Of a stretch of 24,019 bases of DNA, positions 10,880 to 19,834 are shown one piece after another. Every line of letters begins with the position of its first letter. Positions within the stretch are counted from its first letter, which is position 1. Source of the DNA: Hyphochytrium catenoides (lineage: Eukaryota; Sar; Hyphochytriomycetes; Hyphochytriales; Hyphochytriaceae); NCBI GenBank assembly GCA_900088475.1, contig FLMG01004615.1, positions 945 to 24,963 on the forward strand, read 5' to 3'. Made by a program: the position numbers and the translations under genes. The notes below the pieces were generated by a model. It saw nothing but the letters and a program-made list of their open reading frames with translations. It was not told where the DNA came from and did no database searches.

Positions 10880-13800
10880 CTATAAGGACGACATATCCAT
10901 CAAATCGCGTCTCTGGTTCTCTAGTAGCTGCGCTGTCCGTTGACTTCGGACGGAAAGGATGTCTATCTCTTCCTTCAGTTGGTCAATGATGTCGTCCTTT
11001 TTGGCAATTGCCTGGCGGACTCTGCCGTGAAGAGCATCTAATTCTTCCTCCTGTTGAAGTGCAGCACAGAGAGAGGGCCGTAGTCAGGAAAAATGCAAAG
11101 TGGTTTAAGCCTGTACCTATGCAGAACGTTTAGAGGCTCATCGCTGAACAGACAGGAAGGAGGCTAGAGTGACCGATACTGATACTTAAGAAGCTGCCTT
11201 TCCGTATATAGGTAGCTTACATGTTGGCGTTTAACACGCTGGACCTCTTCCCGGTATTCCTTTTGAGTAGAGTCGAGCTGAGCTTTGACAGCTGAGAGAT
11301 CGCCTTCCAAATCTGTTCGCTTTCTTATCTCCTTTTTCTGTTCCTCCCCTAGCTCCACCAACACCTGCTTATAGCGTTGCTCACTCTCTGTTTCTATTTG
11401 ACGGACATGGGCCATTAGATCCTCGTTCCTCTTTCTGAGGCTCTCGATCTCTCTCTCTAATGCAATCTGTCCAGCGCTTGCCCTTTCAGTAACCTCATCG
11501 GCCAGCTGGACCCTCTTCTCTAAGGTCCTGCGATGGCGAAAGTCAAAGAATGAGAATTAGAAGGACACGGGATCAGCAGATTCGTCTGGACACGGGATCA
11601 GCAGATTCGTCTGGTCGGAGGTAGAAAAGACAAAAGAAGAAAAGGTACGAAGCGCAGGAGATGGCACGACCAAACGCACCTGCATTTCTCCATCCATTCA
11701 TTTTCTGCACTTCTAGCTATCCGAATCGCTTGCTCCATTCTCTTTCGCTCATCTTCCAAACGCTCTTCAACAGTCTCGTCTTGTCTCTCGGTCCTTTCCT
11801 TCATTTCCGTCTTTATCAAAAGTCATAAGTTTCGTTGTGACATCAAATAGGGAGGGTGAAGAAGGAGGAAAATCCGTGACGAGGGTGACTCAACGAAGCT
11901 GAGCAAGCGCAATTGACAATGTTACGGTAAGCCGAAGGGAGCAGGGGTCATATTGAGACCAGAATCGGATAGGCAGTTTTTTCCTCCCGTGGCACTACCT
12001 GAAGCTTCCTTATAACCAAGTCGATCTCTCGATCTCTCTCCTCTGTTAACTTTCTCCGTAGCTCTTCCTCCTTAGCCAATGCTTCTTGTCTGAGCTTGGT
12101 CATCATATTTTCCTTCCACACCTCTCCTTCTATGTTCTGCTTCTCACTTTGTGCCGCTAACTCCGCAGCGTGCCGTCGCCGTATCTGACCGCAGAGCAAT
12201 TCCCATTATTGGCAGAAGAGAAGGAAATCCCAACCTGTGCTTTCCCACCTGTTCTTTCTCCTCCTCAAACTTCCCGCGAAGCTCTTCCAGCCGTTGCTCG
12301 TTCGTCTAAGGTAAGAGGGGAATAGGAGACTCAGGAAAGGGCCGAGCAAGACAACTGTACGATGGCCTGCACCTTCTGCAGCCGCGTTACAACCATGCTA
12401 TGTTCTTCTTTTGTCTGTTGAAGTTCGACAAAAAGGCGGCCGCGAGCTGCCTCTCCTTCTTGCTCCAATCTACTTCGCAGCGTCTATACGTTCAGCATCA
12501 GTACGCAGCTGAGTTTCGAAGGCGAAAACAACGCACACCTTCAACTGATGTTGGAAGTTCTCCTCTTGCTCTTCTAGCTTCTTTGCCGCTCTTTCTCTCT
12601 CTTGCTGGACTGAAGCATCTCGTTCCCGGAGAAGGAGCTCTCTCAATTGCCTTTAGTACGTCGCGAAGGTGGCAGCAAAGAGTTAAAGGTGTACGCGCAA
12701 AAACGCAAGCCAATTAGCACCCGCACCGAACAGTCTCTTCTTTTTCCTCGTCAAGGGCTCGCCTTAGCTGCAATTGCTCTTCCTGTGGGTGGGAAATATG
12801 AGGACGGGCTGAGAATTTTTGCTATATCGCCGCCTTCGGAGGAGGCAATGGGATGTAGGCGACCCGAGAAAAGCAATGCATAGCTCGAAGAGGTAGGGGA
12901 ACTTGATAACTACAAGGAAAGTAAAGACCACCCCAGGCAAAACAGCGCAACGACCCTAGAACTGGGACGTGAGAATGATGGCAGCGCTATTCGCCCAGAA
13001 AGGGAGTGTAGTCAGGTGTCGTTACGGCCGCAGGAGCCTGTGGAGGTGGCAGAGAAATAGCACTAGAGAAAAGTAGTAGCTGCTCACCTTTGCCACCTCT
13101 TCCAAGCGATGCAGGTCCTGCTTATGTTTTTGTAAGATCCCTTGGAGCTCTGGCTCCAACCCCTTTATAGTTCTTTCCTTGATCTCTTTCTCCTTCGCTG
13201 CCTCCTGTGAGTAACGGTCATCACTATCCAAGAGCTCATCCTGTCCATTCGAAAACCTTACCCATTTCTCTCTATTAGATTTCTCAGCGATTTGCCATTT
13301 TTCCCGGGCTTTCTTCAGCTCCTTTGCGGCTGCTTCTTTTGCTGACTCTAACGCAGCTTCATGGCTCCTCTCTAATTCTTTGGTCTCCCCTGTGAGAGCT
13401 TCTACCTTCTCCGCAAGGGATGACTGAGCACAAGGGGTAGAAAACGCAACCCACCAAGAGGGGAGTTAGGATTCGTTTGTGCTTTCAAGAGGTGTTGAAG
13501 CGATGGCCACATCGTGGTGCCAATCTACCTTGTCAGCCAGAAGACGGTCAACGAAACCGAGCTGCCGTTCTATGGCAGCCTCGTACTCCAACCGCTGCTT
13601 CTCTGCTCTGAATTCCATCTCTTTACACTGAGCATAGAAGATTAGGTTAGACTTATGCCTAGAGAGCAGAAGCTGCATGGGACTGCGAGGTTAATGGAAG
13701 CCCCATGGAATTGGTGACAAGATGCTCAAGGGTAAAGACATCCAACCTTCTCCTGCAGAGTGGCTTCAAACCTTTCTTTGTCTCTGCGTCGAGCTTCCCG

Positions 13801-15295
13801 TAGCAACTCGATGGTCTTGCCCTTCTCCTGCACTAGAGTTAGCTCTTGCCCATGTAATTGGCTCTTCGTTTACCCTCTCTCTCTCTCTCTCTACTTAGGG
13901 CTGTTCTGTTGCAACGCTTTCTTTATTCTTGCCTTCGTTAATGTTTCTTTGAGTCCATTCACCATGAGATGTCCACACTTTCATTACCTCTATTTCAACA
14001 GTCATGGAAGCCAACTTGCCCTTCAGGTCACGATAGGCCTGTGAGCCGTTCCGCGACCCTGACCCATAGCTTGCAGGGGCTGTCCGGGCAGAGAGAAGAG
14101 AGATATCTGTCTCTGCCATTGAGCTCTTTCTTGCAGAAAGTGAAGACTCCCAATCATACTTCCTTGCCGCACTTTCAGGCTAATATCAAGAAGAAAGATG
14201 GAAGAGTAATGGGAACCATTGGCACAAAGCGTGAGACTCCCGGACAGACGAGGAGATGAAGGGCTAAATCACCTTTTCAATAGGGAACGAAGAATCACGT
14301 CTGTCTGACGACGTATCGGACAGGAAAGATCGCGATGTTAAAAGGGACTGCCGCTCAAGTTCCACCTCCGTCTCAACTTCATCCAGAAACTGGAGGAGGC
14401 CGGAGACTTTGGCGCTTCCTTTCGAAAATCTTCCGGGGTCCCGGCTTCCTGTAGTGCCTATTTTCCTACTGCTGGCATTTTTTGCTGTCTCGTGCTCGTA
14501 TACCTCCTCTTCCTTCATTCCCGCATTATCGTCCTTCTTAAAATTCTCTTTCCAGGCAGATGACAACCTTGGGGTATGTCCTCGAACGACATCATTAACT
14601 TGTCGGACAGGTTGAGTCTCTTCTGGCTGTTCCTCTTTCTTATTGCTCGCTTCTGTCCTGTCCTCAGGGGCACCCGTAAGCGAAGCTTTCAGGATTTGTC
14701 CGAGTTCCTCTTTCTGGTTGTCTGAACCACGATTATATGATAAAAGGACGGAGCAAGAGTCAAGACCATTGTCACTGATGTAATATAGGAGTGAAAGAGA
14801 AGGTTGGACGACGTAAGTAAAAATCCCCGCTGCGGACTAGGAGAGAGGGGTGTCTATCTTTGAGATGTTTTCGAAAGAGGTCATACCGCCATCGTCTTGT
14901 GCCAAGAGCTCCGTCTGAGGCTGCAGGGCAGTGTACTCGGGGAAGTCGGAGCTGTCACTATCATAATCTGCAGCACTGCCTGAAAGGTTATCGAAATCAC
15001 CATAGCGATTGATGAGCTCTCGGCGGTCCTTGAGGCTCTTCGTGCTCGAAACGCTATCCCAAGCTCTCCCATCACCCTCGGGTTTGTGAAGAGATAGTCT
15101 TGGAATGGAGGATGTTATGAGCTTAGCAGCTACCTGGCCTTTGGATGGTGACACCCCTGTGCTCAGGACAGGAGAGAAGCCTGACACTGACGGTGTTTCG
15201 GAGTTTTTGAGGACGTCGGTTTTGCCGCCTTCGCTTAGCAGAGCGTTGTTATGGGCTGAGAGCCTGAACGGGGAGGGCCTGGACATTGATTTCAT
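10880..15295 (-). CDS. CEP131: CEP131/AZI1-like coiled-coil ciliogenesis protein, 15 exons
   Basis: CEP131 is a centriolar-satellite and basal-body/transition-zone protein needed for cilium formation. Exons: 15295-14887, 14721-14273, 14179-13988, 13827-13747, 13627-13529, 13423-13262, 13204-13088, 12782-12727, 12650-12539, 12483-12373, 12305-12249, 12184-11999, 11810-11680, 11527-11221, 11050-10880 (TAG). This gives 2640 nt or 879 aa, with phases agreeing throughout; human CEP131 is about 1080 aa. Residues 1 to about 300 are Ser-rich and disordered, and about 320-879 form near-continuous coiled coil. The identification rests on landmarks recalled from human CEP131: YEAAIERQLGFVDRLLADK near 390-410, IKERTIKGLEPELQ near 472-485, ERDREIDLVIRKLQ near 664-677, and a tail with HGRVRQAIAKKDD. 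Between these the spacing is gapless over long stretches. Exon 6/7 splicing removes a 57-nt frame-preserving intron. The upstream frame is closed by a TGA, so the ATG at 15295 is the first possible start. Confidence 0.85.
11563..11612. repeat. Perfect 25-bp tandem duplication in CEP131 intron 13
   Basis: Two identical 25-bp units starting GGACACGGGATCAGCAG lie head to tail at 11563-11587 and 11588-11612, inside the intron 11528-11679. Confidence 0.95.
13873..13892. repeat. Short (CT)9 microsatellite in CEP131 intron 3
   Basis: A near-perfect CT run lies in the intron 13828-13987. Relative to the minus-strand gene it is GA. Confidence 0.9.
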
Positions 15296-15348
15296 TATTG
15301 TAGGTGCGTGTATCTCAGGCTTTCCTCTTCTAGTAATTCAGAGGACAT
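15295..15348 (-). CDS. Upstream ORF (17 codons) overlapping the CEP131 start codon
   Basis: On the minus strand an ATG at 15348 opens a 17-codon frame (MSSELLEEESLRYTHLQ). Its TAA stop overlaps the CEP131 start by one base, in the string TAATG (15297-15293). If the mRNA begins upstream, this is a minimal leader peptide whose termination places the ribosome exactly on the main start. An alternative is that the acidic peptide is part of a different N-terminal exon, but no GT donor lies in it. Confidence 0.35.
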   Translation of the reverse strand: MSSELLEEESLRYTHLQ

Positions 15349-16179
15349 GATCAGCCCAAGAATAGATAGTCCATGGTGCTCTAGCCCTCAGCCCAGTAAA
15401 GAGCTCCTAACTTGAGATAACCAGAGAGTTATTGGGCTTTGAGGCTCCATAATTCTCGAGTTTCTGGACCGATCTCCGAATTTCAGAGACGCAATTAAGG
15501 TCACGAATTTTCTTCAAGCTGCGGAACTGATCTCAGTAATACAGTAATAAGATCTATTCCCTACTGGGACGCTATTTATTCCAGATGATGCTTATAGCTG
15601 TAACGGATGAAAGCTTCACGAAACTTTGGCAAAGCCTTTGGGGCCGTTACTTTTGGGTGCGCCGGGGCGCTCTCTCTTTTATCTCCCCTCTCGCTCTGTC
15701 TCTCTCTCTGTCTGCCTCTCTCTCTCCTCCCTTTCCTTCCTTCCGACTCTTCTGACTCGTTGTGTCTCTTTTCACTCTCTGTCTAACCCTTTTCTTCCCC
15801 TCGTCTCTCTATTTCTACGCGTGCACTGTCCCTCTGTCTCTCTGTCCCTCTCGCTCCTTGGCTCCTCGTTGTCTTTATCCTCCTTCCCCGGCCTCGTGTT
15901 CCTTCTCTGTCTGCTCTTCGCTCTTACTTATAAGCGTTTCCCCATTCACCTCCCACGCCTCTCTCAATAGAACCGACTTGCTCCGCAGTCCGCTCCTCTT
16001 TCTCCAAGTGAGAGGGAGGCGAGAGAGAACAAACAGGAAGGTCGGTAACTGGGAACACCTAAGAAAGCTCCCGGCTGTATGAGTGTCTTCGGGTATGAAA
16101 GGAGAGAGGGGCATCCTTGGTCAACGAGGCCGACCAGTTAGTTGCAACAGTGATATTAATTTGTCAAGAAGGAGAGGAA
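15296..16179. promoter_or_regulatory. Divergent 5' region between CEP131 and the unknown gene, pyrimidine-rich core
   Basis: About 0.9 kb separates the predicted starts of two divergent genes. The core, 15675-15960, is strongly C+T-rich on the plus strand, with short (TC)n runs, and yields meaningless Ser/Leu-rich open frames. A perfect 8-bp palindrome GTTGCAAC sits at about 16141-16148. It contains the GTTGC half of an RFX/X-box-like site, but not a full X-box. No other gene is visible. Confidence 0.45.
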
Positions 16180-17903
16180 ATGGTGGATGAGGATGAACCT
16201 ATCTCTCTAACGTGTGATAGGCACTGCCATAGTAGTGTTGGGAGGTAATCCAGAACCGACTTCTTGAAGAACCTGAAAGGAGGTAACTTTTGGAAGGGAG
16301 AGAGGGATGAGCACTGCCCTCCATTCGCCAGATATAGCTGCCGCAGCCTCTCATCTGCTTTGACAGTTGTCGCGGAGGAAAAAGTTTCTGTGACCCGGAG
16401 TAGCCTCTCCAGACCGCTCCGACTTCTGAAGAGAAAAAATGTTCGCCTAGGTCTGCCAGCAGTAAGCGCAGATGCAGCATCAGTAGGGCTCAAGCTCTAT
16501 TAGCCGTCTTAATGAACACTTAAGGAAGTCTACTCGGAAGCTGCGGCCATAGAAACAAAGCTCAATGAGTGGTACGAACATGAGCGAACTGGGGCCGAGA
16601 AGGCTACCGATGTAAGGGTATTCTGCATTGTTCTCTTCTTCTTTCTCGTCTGGCCCCTTGCTGACCATAGAGCGGGAGGGCGAGGTACGCCTCTCTAACT
16701 ATGACTGAGCAACGGCAGTCGCCCTCTTCTTCCCGTGGCCAAGGGGCTTTAAGCCCTCAAGCTCTTGCTAGTCCCACAGTTTTAGGAAGAAAGGTTGTCG
16801 CGTTAAGACTCGATGGCCTCAGATCTCCCACGAAGAACACCAGCTCCCCTAAGAGCTATGAAGAGAAAGAAGGAACAGGAAAAGCGAAACTTCTCTCTCC
16901 GACGCTTACCTTCAACATTGGCGCTCTACAGACTGTGACGGTCCAAATGGGAAAGAAGATCACCCAAGATCATAAGTCCAAGAAGACAAAAGAGAGTAAG
17001 TCTGAAGATGAAGTGGCCTCCAGTACTCCGAGAACCGCTCCTCTTCCTCGACCCGCCAGTCCTCTAGATATTGACCTAAAGCCCACAGCACGGACTGATG
17101 CTCCCTGGCGGACTTCAGAATACCGAGAGACAGAGTTGTCATCGCAACATAGCCAAGAGCCTTGTCCTTCCCCTTTGGAAAGACTTGAATCCGTCTCGGT
17201 TTACTCCGTCGAGAAAGAGGGAGAGACAGCAAGACTAATTGAGGCGCCATCTCCAGCATCTGGAGACCCTCCCTTGCCCTCTCGCCTTCTCCCAGCGGTT
17301 ATGGATGTCACAGTTTCTTCACCTTCGAGCGCAACGACCCTCACTACAGATCAAGAGAGAGAGAAGACAAAGATACAGATTTCTTCCCCCTCTTCGTCTT
17401 CCAGTGCTCCCATTTCGCCGGCTCAGAGGAGTGGGAATGACGCCAAACAAGCATCAGAATCTCTTGGTTTTGGTAAGAAAGACTTAGGACCCGTGAAGGT
17501 AACTTCGAAGCACCAATCCTTTGGTGGGGCGAAGAGCCAGCAGAGAGACAAACTAGTGGGAAGTCCTAGCAGTATTCTGGGATCAAATAGTTCAAAGACA
17601 GCTTCTTTTGGCTCTCCTGCTACGGTGCGGAGACCCCTAGACACCGTAAAAGAGAAAGGAGAAAAGCCACAAGGTGCAGGAGGAGGAAGAGAAGTGACTG
17701 GTGTGGTCTTGCCCGCCAAAACAAGAGATAGCTTCTACGGCCCGGAGGTAAAGCCAAGGTCAGACAGTCTTCCCATGCCCCTAGGCCCAGGAAAAGATGG
17801 GACAACTCCTGCTTTCCTCCCGGTTCTCCCTCAACCAGCAAGGCCCAAATCGGGGTTACTTTCCCCACGTGACGGCTCCTCTCGCTCAAGTAGTAAGAAG
17901 TAA
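16180..17903 (+). CDS. Hypothetical Ser/Lys/Pro-rich disordered protein, probable 4 exons
   Basis: I do not recognise this gene. The last exon is certain as an open frame of 400 codons from the ATG at 16701 to the TAA at 17903. Upstream exons join in phase: 16180-16244, 16347-16461, 16525-16611, 16671-17903, giving 1500 nt or 499 aa. The 16525-16611 exon encodes a helix-like stretch (IETKLNEWYEHERTGAEK) flanked by good splice sites, so I believe it. The first two exons and the ATG at 16180 are less sure, and an alternative acceptor at 16339 also keeps frame. Residues about 100-499 are low-complexity, rich in Ser, Pro, Lys and Thr, with many SP/TP dipeptides (possible proline-directed kinase sites). 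There is no transmembrane segment, signal peptide or catalytic motif. The gene is transcribed divergently from CEP131, about 0.9 kb away, and DRC3 lies downstream on the same strand. A cilium-related role is only an inference from position. If the upstream exons are wrong, the gene starts at 16701. Confidence 0.6.
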
Positions 17904-18520
17904 CGGAACTGCTGCAAGCCGAGAGAGGAATAGAGAGAGAATGAGCAATGGAGAGGGAGAAAGAGAGGAAGACATAACCTTGACGGTTGCCTATTCTGTT
18001 CTATGGGAGACCAGAGCGGTCTCCTTGTAATTGTCTATGTCTGCCTGTGTCTCTACGATAGAGAAAGAGGGAGTACGGCCCATGATGTGCTGAGCGGAGC
18101 TCCAACAGGGGACGAAGGAGCAAGCTTCCAGGACAGACACACACACGGAGAGAGACAGAGAGAGAGAGAGAGTAAGGCAGTAATCGCTATCGGTTTTGGT
18201 TGCACACTAACATGAGGATAGCAAATGCATCTATGATCGGCACGACCATCCTTTGCACACGTGCTTATGTCTCTCTGAACATGCACTATCTCTCGCCTAT
18301 ACCTTGGCCTCACTTGGACAAGCACAGCTGACCGCTGACCGCACCGACGCTCAACTGAGCTGTGGCATGTCACTTCAAATGGAGAAGGAGCGAATCAGTG
18401 TATAGCCTGTTACTGAGATGTTAGGTTCAGAGAGATGTAGGGAAGCAAGAGAGGTGCAGGAAGAAACTTCGAAAGTCCGCGAGAGAAGAAAGAGAAAAAA
18501 ACAACAAAATAGATATATTT

Positions 18521-18551
<31 letters not shown>

Positions 18552-18568
18552 AAAGAGAAAGAGGGAGA
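18521..18568. repeat. (AG)13 microsatellite and purine tract
   Basis: Perfect (AG)13 at 18521-18546, continuing as an all-purine tract of A and G. Confidence 0.97.
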
Positions 18569-18783
18569 TTACGGAGCTAGATAGCTGAACGAGGATTAGC
18601 AGACTTTTTCTACACCACCAAGCTGCTATCTGACTTCCGTTGGGGAAGAAGAGATGCAGGAGAGGAAGACACTCCAAGGGGTAGAGAACGTTGATCACCG
18701 AAGGGTTTTAGCGAACCAGGACATTTTGATGTACATATGAAGGAACAAGGAAGGGAGACGTAACCTAATTAAAGGAGCATAAA

Positions 18784-18812
18784 CTCTCTCTCTCCTCCCC
18801 GGCCTTTCTTTT

Positions 18813-18846
<34 letters not shown>

Positions 18847-18848
18847 CA
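18784..18848. repeat. (CT)n pyrimidine tract
   Basis: Interrupted (CT)n, almost entirely pyrimidine on the plus strand; it is complementary in sense to the AG tract 240 bp to the left. Confidence 0.95.
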
Positions 18849-19018
18849 GCAGAGTATTGGGTCCGTGCTCTGCAACGTGTCTGTGGCTCTCGTTGTTGTC
18901 TAATCACATGCATGCAAGATGCATTGGTGCGTGCGCGATGCCAAGAGGAACACAGAGGAAAAGCTGGCCTACTATAGTAGGAAGCAGTACCCTGATCCAC
19001 CACTAAAAGGTAAGCACA

Positions 19019-19330
19019 CAGAGAGAGAACGAAAAGAGAGAGAATGCGGAGAGGGAAAGTAGATAATAGACAAGAAGATGAAGGAGAGAGAAAGGAGAGA
19101 AAAGTGAGGCTGAAGGAGATTGACAAAGAGACATAGAGCGAAAAGACAGAGGGAAAAAGAAGAAATAGAAGAATATTTATGGGTTGACGAAGGTTGAACG
19201 AGAAAAAGAGAAGACAGAGACAGAGAGACAGAAAGAAGAGGAGGAGAGGGACAGAAAGAGAGAGACAGAGCGAGAAAGACAGAAAGAGAACAAACAAGAA
19301 AGAAAGAGCAGAGAGAAGAAAGAGAGAAGC
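19019..19330. repeat. Long purine-rich (GA/AAAG/CAGA) region
   Basis: About 310 bp are overwhelmingly A and G on the plus strand, with degenerate GAGAGA, GAAAGA and GACAGA units. It is not a perfect tandem repeat. Confidence 0.9.
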
Positions 19331-19834
19331 GCTGTACTGTAACGGACTTGGAAAACGGTAGTGCCTCTCTCCTAACATTATCAAGGGGAATCACAGTCCT
19401 AAGCTTTATTAGACCGAGTGACCCAGGGCGTCAAAGTAGAAGACAGAAGACGTAGGAGAGGAGGAAAGGAACAGCGCCAAGGAAGAGAAGTGAACCAAGA
19501 GCGACGGAGGGAAGAGAGAGAGAGAGAGACAGAGCAGGAAATGGCCAGATCAGTATATGTCGTATGATAGAACAGGAGAAGAAGAAAGAATGGACGGAGA
19601 GGAAGAGCATGACCCAGAGTGATGTGAGCTTGTCTTCGCTGGAGAAGGGAGAGACACATGAAGCAAGGGATCAATAAGAGTGAGAGTCCTTGAGAAACGA
19701 GCCCCAGTGTTTCTGCAGAGAAGCTCCGCTGCAGCTAGCGTCCGCGCAGGACTAGAGGCATTCCAGTCTTAAGTCGTAAGCAAAGTCGTAAAGAGACATA
19801 GAAGAGAGATAGCCAGAAGAGAAGTGTATGAACT

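Larger units (their letters stand above)
17904..19834. other. Intergenic simple-sequence region before DRC3
   Basis: These 1.9 kb contain no supportable gene. They alternate between purine-rich and pyrimidine-rich blocks: (GA)n around 18140-18174, (AG)13 at 18521-18546, a (CT)n block at 18784-18848, and a long purine-rich stretch at 19019-19330. The long minus-strand open frames here (about 18695-19394) are translations of GA/CT repeats (Ser/Leu-rich) and are rejected. The 5' UTR and promoter of DRC3 should lie at the right end. Confidence 0.7.

Noticed and set aside
16164-16668. Minus-strand gene made from open frames at 16493-16164 and 16668-16480
   Set aside because: Plus-strand exons with matched phases and better splice sites explain the same DNA.
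18695-19394. 229- and 140-codon minus-strand open frames
   Set aside because: They read through CT/GA simple sequence and give Ser/Leu/Phe repeats. They overlap each other in two frames and match no family.
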